The notes beneath the pieces are model-generated. The model was not told the DNA's origin. It searched no databases and saw only the letters and a program-made list of their open reading frames with translations. A stretch of DNA of 27,065 nt, taken from NCBI GenBank assembly GCA_032718475.1, contig JAUCBJ010007423.1, positions 1 through 27,065 on the forward strand, in the 5' to 3' direction. The stretch is from Nemertoderma westbladi (lineage: Eukaryota; Xenacoelomorpha; Nemertodermatida; Nemertodermatidae). Position 1 is the stretch's first letter; each line of letters opens with the position of its first letter. This document shows positions 8,736 to 16,493 of this stretch, piece after piece. A program made the translations under genes and the position numbers.

Positions 8736-8960
8736 CAGTGAGGCATAGTCTGTGCCTCAGTGCCTCACCGAGGCATAGTCTGTGCCTCAGTGAGGCATAG
8801 TCTGTGCCTCAGTGCCTCATTGAGGCATAGTTTGTGCCTCAGCGAGGCATAGTCTGTGCCTCAGTGAGGCATAGTCTGTGCCTCAGTGAGGCATAGTCTG
8901 TGCCTCAGTGCCTCATTGAGGCATAGTCTGTGCCTCAGCGAGGCATAGTCTGTATCTCAG
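8736..8960 (-). repeat. 22-bp palindromic minisatellite, orientation B (inverted copy of the 7441-8044 array)
   Basis: The unit GAGGCATAGTCTGTGCCTC plus AGT is the exact reverse complement of the orientation-A unit; the asymmetry of the C/T position (CACAG versus CTGTG) makes the inversion certain. About 9-10 units with the same 8-bp partial insertions (GTGCCTCA). Together the two arrays flank a 690-bp core as inverted terminal repeats would. A stray GTGCCTCAGG at about 8982 lies just outside. Confidence 0.93.
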
Positions 8961-9049
8961 TCCTAAAACTCGAGACTTTAGGAGTGCCTCAGGTCTTAAA
9001 TGAGAAGCTTACAAATTCTAACGTCAACGAACAAATTCGAACGTTACTG

Positions 9050-9200
9050 TTCAACCTTGGTGTAGTGGTTGCGTTGAATTCACATCTCCCATAGGTCATG
9101 GGTTCGATCCCCGCATGGACCAGGGTAGTTTTCGTTCGGTCAGCAATAGGTCTAGCTATACAAAATGTAGAATTATTGCCTATTAACCAATTCATGGCTA
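9050..9200 (+). repeat. tRNA-derived SINE or tRNA pseudogene
   Basis: RNA polymerase III promoter boxes are clear: box A TGGTGTAGTGG (9058-9068) and box B GGTTCGATCCC (9101-9111), 32 bases apart as in tRNA genes. The T-loop TTCGATC is canonical. The 5' strand of the acceptor stem does not pair with the 3' strand (ATGGACC), so it cannot fold as a functional tRNA. A GCATGGACCAGGGTAG tail follows without a break, as in tRNA-headed SINEs. The boxes resemble a tRNA-Gly type head, but the parent is uncertain. The 3' end of the SINE body is not defined. Confidence 0.65.
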
Positions 9201-9608
9201 CTGGACTATGGAACTACAGACGGCTGGATATAGGTAAGAGTAATTAGTAATCAAAGGTGTCACGAGAGGGGGCGGGGCGCTTGGATGCATCTATTATTAA
9301 AAACCTGTTGCTTGGTTAAAGCTAATTGGGGGTTAAAGGTCAACGATGAAGCTGCCTGAATATAGATAAGAGTAATTAGTTATCAGTAAGGGAGCTGTTA
9401 TGACACTCTTTGGGCCTCTAGGCGACAGTTAGACAACACTGACACCATTGCGTATCGGATTGATTAATTAGGATAATCAATTAAACCCAAATTAGGAGTC
9501 GTAAGACACCTATTAGGGTTTAATTGTACTAATTAATTGATGACACCTGTCGATTCGGGTCTAATTTGCCTAATTAGGAGGTGTCACCCAGACAGTCTGG
9601 CGCCAGTC
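9201..9608. other. Non-coding with a direct repeat and an AT-rich inverted repeat
   Basis: A roughly 30-bp motif containing AAGAGTAATTAGT recurs at 9223-9253 and 9351-9385. A 26-30-bp imperfect inverted repeat spans 9459-9541: the left arm (ATTGATTAATTAG ... AATTAAACCC) pairs with the right arm (GGGTTTAATT ... CTAATTAATTGAT) around a 27-base loop. AGGTGTCA/TGACACCT words occur at 9256, 9541 and 9579. Probably a decayed small DNA transposon. No gene. Confidence 0.5.
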
Positions 9609-10088
9609 AGTGGGGTCTAACTGTCACCGAGCCGCCCAAACCTCTACTACTGACAACGACGACGACAGACAACTCCCCAATAACACCCATATGCTAAGGC
9701 TTCGCTCAGTTCGTGGCTCGCCCCACAAAAGATATCAATATGTAAAATTAACGCATGTTTTCTTAGTTACGCATGTTGGATTTTGGGTTGGTTCACAACA
9801 TATCATATTCGGTGCAGACGCCAAGAATAGCAGGATAATCATTGAAGAAGTGTTAAATATAATACTTTTTTTAGATCGACCTATTTCTATTTAAAAACAA
9901 ACGGATGTAACCTACATGTATGAGGAGGGACTACTTCCGAAATGACTACCTATACCTATTTGAGGGTGAAAATACGCCCATTGATAAAATTACATTAAAT
10001 GGCAATTGTTAGAAGTCTCAGATATAAATAAATTATAAATCTCATTTTGTAAATTCAACCATCATTCAGCTTCCAGTAAGTAGTACAT
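9609..10088. other. Non-coding; one motif-less 94-codon open frame
   Basis: The open frame 9610-9894 (+) shows no recognisable domain and no repeats. Its N-terminal half is Asn/Asp/Arg-rich and the rest looks like random AT-rich translation. I do not call a gene. Confidence 0.4.
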
Positions 10089-10260
10089 GATAGATAGATA
10101 GATAGATAGATTTATTTATACATTATGTAAAAACAATAACAAATACACCAAACAATGTACCGGTATAAAGGTATTGTCCAACATAACATATAGGATTACC
10201 CCTAAAGCTTTGCAGCTTATTTCCAAGGGGGTCCATGAGGCCTTGTAATAATAATTATAG
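10089..10260 (-). mobile_element. 3' end of a non-LTR retrotransposon (LINE), antisense, with (TATC)n tail
   Basis: Read on the minus strand, the segment runs CCTCATGGACCCCCTTGGA, AATAAGCTGCAAAGCTTTAG, then a T/A-rich 3' UTR ending AATAAATAAATC and a (TATC)n tail of about 5-6 units (plus-strand GATA repeats at 10089-10111). A conserved A-rich 3' UTR ending in a short tandem repeat is how CR1/L2-like LINEs end, and a 5'-truncated copy of this length is normal. No ORF2 remains. Family assignment is from memory of this 3' UTR style, so moderate. Confidence 0.5.
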
Positions 10261-11039
10261 ATCGCCTGTACATTGAATTGAATTTAAATGTTTAAATTTA
10301 AAGGACATTAAGGAAATTACTGTAGGCCTATGGGTATAGCAAACAGTAGTATGCCTAGGCCTACAGGATAACAGTTATGGGTTTCGATGGTATTATAACC
10401 GGTTTATCCTCTAGTCCGTAGTGACTGGCTATGACTAACACAACAGAGGAAATCAGTAGGTGGTTTAATTATAGTAACAAAGACTTTTTTATTATCTTTT
10501 CAAAGATAATTTTTATTGTTATATTTATTTCCCTTCTCATGTCGCTCGCAATTACTAAACTAATTTAGGTAATGTTTACCATTTGTAATCCCTAGGCAAT
10601 TACCCTAAGGGAACACACTATAACTTCAAAGTCCTTTGATCTTTACTTACATGGTTAAATCAACCCTTTCTCTCACCCCTGACATGTTCCTGACAGCCGA
10701 GACCACTTAGTGACAAACGATAAAATAGTTAGAGTTATTACTGTAGAACCAACTCTGAATCTATATGATTAGATACAATGATACAATGAGGTAAAAACGA
10801 AATTTTTTTCTGTTAGGCACAGCTTTGCGTTAACACCAATATTAAATTATAAATTAGATAGGATCTCCCTTTTCAGAGCATGAGAAACTTTAAACTGTAT
10901 GTTATGTGACATAAAATTAAGAGGGTTCAGTTCATGGAGTATATATTAGTTTGCAGTATCTGTTTGCATAAGCCTGGTTCACCAAAGTATAGTGTTGTCA
11001 GAGAGTTCGACTTGGTAGAACATCACATAATAATCATTA
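10261..11039. other. AT-rich intergenic stretch
   Basis: No gene. Holds two TAGGCCTA octamers (10323, 10356) and a short near-palindrome around TTTAAATGTTTAAATTTAAA (about 10283-10302). Otherwise nothing recognised. Confidence 0.55.
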
Positions 11040-11886
11040 AGGCCCGTGCTCCACTGGTAAGTCGTATGTCATAAGTCGAAATAAATTATGGAACACATTG
11101 GTTTCGATGGGAGCGTCTCCACTGGTATGTCATAAGTCATTTGTTACGATCCATAAGTCGAATGTGATTATGTCCCATGTTCCATGAGGCCTGTGAATGG
11201 TTAATTTGGGTAGCAGCATACCAGAAAATAGTCTACAGAGAAAAAATGTGAGACGCTATTTTTTTTAAGAAAAGACTTATGGCTTACCAGTGGAGCACGG
11301 GAGCTATACCTTTGACATACGGACTCAGACAAATTCGTAAAAAATTTCGTTTTAAAAATATTCAATATTCAATATATTAATATAAAAATTCATAAATTCG
11401 TCAAACGACTTATGGCATACAACTCATGAGTTACCAGTGGAGCTCGGACCATATTAACTAAATTCATAAAGTTATATACCAGTACGTGACTGTACTGGTT
11501 CAGAACAACAAAGTTATTGCGATAGGATATGGATATACTGTGTAGCTCCACGCTCCACTTGAAATCATGAGTCGTTTTCAGATTTTGTCTGAGTCCGCGT
11601 GTCAAAATTATAGCTCCCGCGCTACACTGGTCATATGTATTTTCTTAAAAAATATAAGATGCGTCTCACATTTTTTCTCTGTACACTATTTAATGGCTTT
11701 CTGCTACCCAATTAACCAATCACATGCCTCTTCCCGGATATTACTCACGAGTCGTATGTCAAAGATGGAACTGGGACACACATAACATACAACTTATGAC
11801 ATACCAGTGAAGACGCTCCCATTGAAACCAATGTGTTTCATAACTTATTTTGACTTATGACATGACTTACCAGTGGATCACGGCCC
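11040..11886. mobile_element. Foldback DNA element, nearly self-complementary over its whole length
   Basis: The left end GGCCCGTGCTCCACTGGTAA (11041) is inverted at the right end TTACCAGTGGATCACGGCCC (to 11885). The arms align almost continuously from 11041 to about 11448 on the left and about 11546 to 11885 on the right, with roughly 85-90% identity in the outer 100 bp and a loop near 100 bp; the left arm has an extra AT-rich insertion at about 11340-11395. TA flanks both ends, a possible TA target duplication. The end motif also recurs inside the arms in both orientations, making nested palindromes. No transposase is encoded; open frames here follow from the palindrome. Confidence 0.85.
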
Positions 11887-11965
11887 TTAGTAAATCACTT
11901 GCATGTATTGGAAAATTGTAAACGCAACTATTTATCAATTAGGCCTATTATCTACATTTAGTTGT

Positions 11966-12423
11966 TGTGGCAACATATGAAGGTACCGCAAGAAATAAAC
12001 AGTTCGGTTACATATCTTTTTCAACACTTACACCTCCAACGAGGTAAGCAATTATATTAATTATAATTAATAGCACACTTAATATAATTGGAATATATAT
12101 AATTATATGCGTTTTTTTTTTATGAACCTACACCAACACCAACATCATTTAATTAATGAGAAGCGCAGGAGTACCGGTTACGGATTAGTAGCGAGGTGGC
12201 GAGGCCGTATATTACATATTAAAAATAATAAAATATATTTCTATACTAATGCATTGTAATGGCTGTATTGTAACTCTAAGTACATTTTAATACATTGATT
12301 AATACAGCCGTGACAGTATGCAGTGTTTGGAACTTCAGAAAAACTCCCCTCGTTGCTAGGCAAACTGGAAAATTAAAAATAGTTTCGAGGGTGTTAGGCC
12401 ATGTCTTCTGTATGGTTGCCACA
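11966..12423 (-). repeat. Gypsy 3' LTR, 458 bp
   Basis: On the plus strand it runs from TGTGGCAACA (11966) to GGTTGCCACA (12423). The ends form a 9-bp inverted repeat TGTGGCAAC/GTTGCCACA, and the inner end adjoins the purine tract (C run on the plus strand, 12427-12439). The first 45 bases match the 5' LTR stub at 14247-14291 (both contain AATAAACAGT[T/C][T/C]GGTTAC). GGCTGTATT at about 12260 and AATACAGCC at 12301 form a long-loop inverted repeat inside it. Confidence 0.85.
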
Positions 12424-12547
12424 TGACCCCCCCCCCCCCGCAGCCTCGAAATGTGTTACAAATAGTCCGGTTGTCGGTCTGTAAGCCCCGAGCGAGTTTG
12501 GGTAGGTGAGGATGCTGGGGTTAGTGGTGGTTCAGTGCACAGCCTCG
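12424..12547 (-). promoter_or_regulatory. Gypsy polypurine tract and 3' untranslated spacer
   Basis: On the minus strand the stop codon is followed by about 105 bases and then CTGCGGGGGGGGGG directly before TCATGTGGCAACC, the LTR start. The G run is the expected plus-strand primer site. Confidence 0.75.
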
Positions 12548-13156
12548 TCACCACGGTTGACTGAGTGCAAGCGGCTCAAGAAAGTCAAGATGGGCCGGCT
12601 TCAGTCTGTCCACAGAAATAATTTCGGTTCGACTGTCCATCTCGATCTGAATTTTTTTGGGTCAGGTGGTGAGGACCTTGTAGGGACCCTCGTATGGGCA
12701 TCCAAGTGGTGTTCCACCGGTGGGTATCACGTTTGATGAATACATATGTAGCATGGTGGAGTTCCGGTGGAATCGATGATGGAGTCAGTCCATAGGTGTG
12801 ACGATGGTACTCAGGTGAACTGCCCGTCTGTCTCCCAGAGTTGAGGGAGGACTGTGGATGGCCAGTGTTGGCACCCATAGCTGGAGGGAGGAACTCGCCC
12901 GGGATGGTGAGAGGTGCACCATAGACCAGCTCAGCGGATGAGATCCCTAAGTCATCTTTGGAGTGGTTCTGATACCTAACAAAACCCATGGCAACTCATT
13001 GACCCAATCGGGTTTGTCGCGATTTGCAGTCTTAATGTGGTGGTGGAAGTGTTCCACCAGTCCGTTCACCTGTCGGTGGTAGGATGTAGTGCGATGGAGC
13101 TGGGTGCCCAGCAACTGATTCATGGCCGTCCAGAGCCCGGCATGCGAACTCACCAT
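12548..13156 (-). pseudogene. pol: Ty3/gypsy integrase, C-terminal half
   Basis: Minus-strand frames give GLWTAMNQLLGTQLHRTT, then SYHRQVNGLVEHFHHH with the catalytic Glu of the DDE triad, then DWVNELPWVLLGIRTTPK and, after a one-base frame change near 12985, SSAELVYGAPLTIPGEFL. The C-terminal GPY/F-type module (a YEGPYKVL-like block) and a VDRLKPAHLD block come in another frame before TGA at 12550-12548. Both catalytic Asp residues and the HHCC domain are absent because of the upstream deletion. The protein would have integrated element cDNA; this copy cannot. Confidence 0.9.
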
Positions 13157-13500
13157 CGGAAGCAGCGATCAAGACCATCTGTCCGCATGGGATAGAGATC
13201 CAGGTCTCTGCATCGACCAGATGGCGGCCTCTCAGGTCGACCAACAGGTTGTTGGCCCAGAGAATGTTGGCTCCGGGGAGAGGCTGGACGACATTGGCTG
13301 TGGTAAACTTCCATTGGAAATGTCAACAATGAAAGTCGAGTTTGATATTGCAGTTAAGATAGGTGAAAATTTTTGTTTTGTTGGCAGCGAGGAGGGGTGG
13401 CCCATACCATCTCATGAGTTGTCACGAAAAAAATACTCACCTCGGCTCCGGAGTCCACCAAGAAGCGTTGTCAGGGAACCCGTTCCCAGGCAAATAGCAG
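13157..13500 (-). pseudogene. pol: Ty3/gypsy aspartic protease and protease-RT linker
   Basis: RFLVDSGAEVS is encoded at about 13467-13435, with the catalytic Asp codon at 13455-13453: the retropepsin DSG active site that cleaves Gag-Pol. Downstream, in a shifted frame with one stop, the conserved linker FTTANVVQPLPGANILWANN and LVDLRGRHLVDAETW appears (about 13290-13200), which in intact elements leads into RT. Instead it runs within about 50 bases into integrase sequence. The join near 13150-13200 therefore marks a deletion of RT, RNase H and front integrase. Confidence 0.82.
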
Positions 13501-14065
13501 CAGGTTGGGGCATTAAAGCTGCGACTATCAGCCAGCCGGGGCATTTCCCTGGTAACTGCAGGGTGGCCAGCACTTATTGCCCAACCTTTTGGTGGAAACA
13601 AAAACAGTCCAAGTGCGACTTAAACAAGGAATTCTTGTCAGTTCATGGTGGTACAATTTGTGCCAGTTTCTTGATGGCATGGGCCGTGAGCTTTGGCAGG
13701 AAGCTTTCCTCAGTGCGTTGTCCCAGTCCACAACCTTGTCGAGGTCTTGAAAGTCCTTCTCCACGAGTTGAAGAAGGATGGCATTATTGGACAACTGCTG
13801 GTGGAGGAAAGCCTCCTCAAAGAAGAGGCATGAGTGATCATAGCCAAGGAGTGCGTGCATCTCATTGAGGAGTTGGGAGGGGATTCAGTCGCCAATACAG
13901 TCGGGCAGCACAATCATGCCAAGAGAGATGGTTGAGGTCACCGACAACATAATAGTATTTTGTCCCATCCTCCATTATGCGATGGATGTCGAACCACACT
14001 TCGGGTTGGCTGGTCCAGAAAGTTGGGAGTTTAAGTAAAACGGCATTGGCGGTTGCTTCAGCCAT
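13501..14065 (-). pseudogene. gag: Ty3/gypsy Gag with CHCC-like zinc box, frame-broken
   Basis: Starts at ATG 14065-14063 (MAEATANAVLLKLPTFW, then PEVWFDIHRIMED and YYYVVGDLNHL), the usual CsRn1-type Gag N-terminus with the KLPxFW and VWF motifs. It is shorter than normal and changes frame near 13900. The next block (13860-13528) has LLNEMHALLGYD, LFFEEAFLHQQLSNNA and, after degenerate sequence, CWPPCSYQGNAPAG, the end of the cysteine-rich nucleocapsid box; an upstream CFCFH in another frame supplies its first half. Two stops (TGA, TAG) follow the box. Gag would form the particle and bind RNA. Confidence 0.85.
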
Positions 14066-14246
14066 TATACTACCTGACTACATTGTGGGAGTAAGACTCT
14101 AATGTTTACCTGTTTATTTATTTTGTGTGTGACTACAGTCTGACAGTTTCAGAGATTGTTGGGATCTTCGAATCAGTTGAATCATTGTCTCAAAAGTTTG
14201 TCTTGAGACGATTGGGTTACCAACCGTTGTTGTGGCAACCAATTGT
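14066..14246 (-). promoter_or_regulatory. Gypsy leader with candidate primer-binding sites
   Basis: Between LTR end (14247) and gag ATG. On the minus strand TGGTTGCCACAACAACGG starts 5 bases after the LTR, the right place for a primer-binding site, but it also copies the LTR edge (TTGTTGTGGCAAC appears twice, at 14228 and 14244). TGGTAACCC at 14222-14214 is a second possibility, loosely like the tRNA-Trp site reported for CsRn1. Neither is secure. Confidence 0.4.
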
Positions 14247-14291
14247 TGTGGCAACATGAAGTTGCCTAGAAAGAATAAACAGTTTGGTTAC
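14247..14291 (-). repeat. Gypsy 5' LTR stub, interrupted by minisatellite
   Basis: TGTGGCAACATGAAG to AATAAACAGTTTGGTTAC matches the first 45 bases of the 3' LTR (11966-12010). Identity stops exactly where the 51-bp array begins, so the remaining 410 bp of this LTR are missing or displaced. No LTR-like sequence is seen after the array at 15338. Confidence 0.8.
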
Positions 14292-15337
14292 TTGTAGACA
14301 AGGTACTCGGGCATTAATGACTCGCTGGCACTAAAGTCTCACTTGTAGACAAGGTCCTCGGGCACTAATGACTCGCGGGCACTAACGTCTCACTTTCAGA
14401 CAAGGTTCCCGGGCAGTAAATGACTCGAGGACACTAACGTCTTACTTGTAGACAAGGTACTCGGGCATTAATGACTCGCTGGCACTAAAGTCTTACTTGT
14501 AGACAAGGTTCTCGGGCATTAATGACTCGCTGGCACTAAAGTCTTACTTGTAGACAAGGTCCTCGGGCACTAATGACTCGCTGGCACTAAAAATTTACTT
14601 GTAGACAAGGTCCTCGGGCATTAATAACTCGCTGTCACTAAAGTCTTACTTGTAGACAAGGTCCTCGGGCACTAATGACTGGCTGGCACTAAAGTCTCAC
14701 TTGTAGACAAGGTCCTCGGGCACTAATGACTCGCGGGCACTAACGTCTCACTTTCAGACAAGGTTCCCGGGCAGTAAATGACTCGAGGACACTAACGTCT
14801 TACTTGTAGACAAGGTACTCGGGCATTAATGACTCGCTGGCACTAAAGTCTTACTTGTAGACAAGGTCCTCGGGCACTAATGACTCGCTGGCACTAAAAG
14901 TTTTACTTGTAGACAAGGTCCTCGGGCATTAATGACTCGCTGGCACTAAAGTCTTTCTTGTAGACAAGGTCCTCGGGCACTAATGTCTGGCTGGCACTAA
15001 AGTCTCAGTTGTAGACAAGGTCCTCGGGCATTAATGACTCGCTGGCATTAAAGTCTTACTTGTAGACAAGGTCCTCGGGCACTAATGACTTGCGGGCACT
15101 AAAGTTTTACTTGTAGACAAGTCCTCTGGCACTAATGACTTGCGGGCACTAAAGTCTCACTTGCAGACAAGGTCCTCGGGCATTAATAACTCGCGGGCAC
15201 TAAAGTCGTACATGTAGACAAGGTCCTCGGGCACTAATGACTCTCTGGCACTAAAGTCTTAATTGTAGACAAGATCCTCGGGCACTAATGACTCACTTGC
15301 AGACATGGTTTCCCGGCACTAATGACTCGCGGGCACT
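14290..15337 (+). repeat. 51-bp minisatellite, about 20 copies, with higher-order structure
   Basis: Units begin ACTTGTAGACAAGGTCCTCG and continue GGCACTAATGACTCGCTGG, CACTAAAGTCTT; each starts with the small inverted repeat CTTGT-AG-ACAAG. A 169-bp block starting at 14341 recurs without a mismatch at 14699, an offset of 358 bp or seven units, showing recent segmental duplication within the array. Later units (from about 15060) are more degenerate and one lacks a G (15120). No unique spacers, so it is not a CRISPR. Confidence 0.95.
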
Positions 15338-15359
15338 GTTGACATGATTTGAAATCATT

Positions 15360-15443
15360 GAAATTTTGTGGAATTTTGGACCTTTGCCATTATTGGTCTG
15401 AAGGGCCAATACTGTAGTAATGTCCGAAATTCCACAAAATTTC
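15360..15443. repeat. 84-bp hairpin with 22-bp arms
   Basis: The left arm 15360-15381 (GAAATTTTGTGGAA...) pairs with the right arm 15422-15443 with a single mismatch; the 40-base interior is itself partly paired through ATTGG/CCAAT. It starts 22 bases after the 51-bp array. It may be a tiny MITE or hairpin repeat. Confidence 0.85.
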
Positions 15444-15926
15444 TTTCTTACTGTAGGGTTAGGGTTACATGACAGTTTTAATTAAAGTTTCTAACAAGTT
15501 ACAGCAACATTCAAAACTTTATTGCATAATAAATTGATTTATATAAAGAATTACAGTAGTAAATCTTCAAAACCACAATAAGCATTGAGTTTCTAAGAAA
15601 TTGTGAATAACTTAGCTTGCAGCTACATTCAACGACATTATTAGTCAGCCTGCTTGAGACTTACAGTATATCACAGCTTTCTCTTCTTATTAATTAAACT
15701 GGGCGCGAAACTCTAAAAAGAACCCGTTTTAACCCTCGGGCTGTCAGCGAATAGGGATAATCAACCTGAGAATATACTAGTTGGTGAGAAGACCGGTACC
15801 CGTTTACTGTACATACGAGCCTGCACCTAATCCTGGGTGATTAATTCTCTAAAGAGAACTGATTTCTTAGAGTGGCTGACTTTAAACCCCCAGATTTCTG
15901 TGATTTTCTCTCAGGGACTATTTCAG
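15444..15926. other. Non-coding; dispersed repeat and short telomere-like word
   Basis: AGGGTTAGGGTTA (15456-15468) is only two telomere-like units and runs into the 28-bp dispersed repeat at 15463-15490, the inverted partner of 6970-6997. The rest is AT-rich with no gene. Confidence 0.55.
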
Positions 15927-16140
15927 ATCGCTGTGGGGCGAGCCACGAAAGTAAGCGAGCATAGCACACAGGTACCACTAACGCAATCGGTGTGTCTGTT
16001 GTTCTGTCGCTCTGTTGTTCTGTTTTGTTCAAATTTAAACGTTAATAACTCAGCCAAATCTTAATGAAATCTATCTAAACTTGATACACATGTTGTTTCG
16101 CAAAATAAATTTTCCAAGTTGAATTTTCGTGTGGCCTTCG
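15927..16140 (+). repeat. Interspersed repeat, copy 1
   Basis: Shares with 22254-22475, in the same orientation, TGTGGGGCGAGCCACGAAAG (15931), then GCGAGC and TAGCA words, then ATTTAAACGTTAATAACTCA (about 16031) and a TACACATGTTGTTT block (about 16086). Order and spacing are kept, with diverged sequence between, so this is one repeat family of at least 210 bp. The 75-codon open frame crossing it (15837-16064) has no motif. Confidence 0.8.
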
Positions 16141-16434
16141 AGAAGGTAAGAAAAATTCAGTAATTAATTAATGTTGGGTAGGGTAAAAAGCAGCATTTTA
16201 AACATGACTTAATGGAAATTAATTATTTTATAGAATATGATATAAATAATTATACTTAATTATACAGCTGTAATCCCCATACCCCATTCCATTAGTACAG
16301 TATTTAATTAGTTCAAGTGATTTGCTTTAATAAATGTCTTTTTAATTGATCTAAACCTAATTAATTTATAATGAACTTGCCTATTTATAGGCCATGGTAG
16401 TTCTTGTCAAGAGTTGAGCCGTTCAAAAACAAGA
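16141..16434. other. AT-rich spacer
   Basis: Nothing recognised; rich in AATTAATT words. Confidence 0.5.
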
Positions 16435-16493
16435 TGTGTGTGTGTGGGGGGAGGGGTAGGGGGGGGGGGGGGGGGGGGGTGTGTGTGTGTGTA
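16435..16493 (+). repeat. (TG)n - G21 - (TG)n simple sequence
   Basis: TGTGTGTGTGTG, then G6, G4 and an uninterrupted run of 21 Gs (16459-16479), then TGTGTGTGTGTG. The four or more G tracts could form a G-quadruplex. The run is also a place where assembly length is unreliable. Confidence 0.9.

Larger units (their letters stand above)
11966..14291 (-). mobile_element. Ty3/gypsy (CsRn1-like) LTR retrotransposon with internal deletion, minus strand
   Basis: From 5' to 3' on the minus strand: 5' LTR stub (14291-14247), leader, gag, cysteine-rich box, protease, pre-RT linker, then an abrupt join to the C-terminal half of integrase, a stop at 12548, a purine tract and the 3' LTR (12423-11966). 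RT, RNase H and the integrase N-terminus are missing. The gag box that ends in PPC, together with the VDSGAEVS protease and LVYGAPL integrase blocks, points to the CsRn1 branch of Metaviridae, known for a CHCC gag motif. Several frameshifts show an old copy. Confidence 0.88.

Noticed and set aside
9058-9123. Functional tRNA gene
   Set aside because: Boxes A and B are good, but the acceptor stem does not pair, and a SINE-like body follows.
11390-11785. Two open frames of about 70 codons in the foldback element
   Set aside because: Read through mirrored arms of the palindrome and show no transposase motif.
13122-13868. 248-codon plus-strand open frame, the second longest in the window
   Set aside because: Lies antisense to gypsy protease and gag, whose conserved motifs are on the minus strand; the plus-strand product has no motif.
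14290-15337. Possible CRISPR array
   Set aside because: Repeats adjoin directly with no unique spacers, and the context is eukaryotic retroelement DNA.
15456-15468. Telomeric repeat
   Set aside because: Only two TTAGGG-like units here and two CCCTAA-like units near 7120; too few for a telomere or clear interstitial tract.
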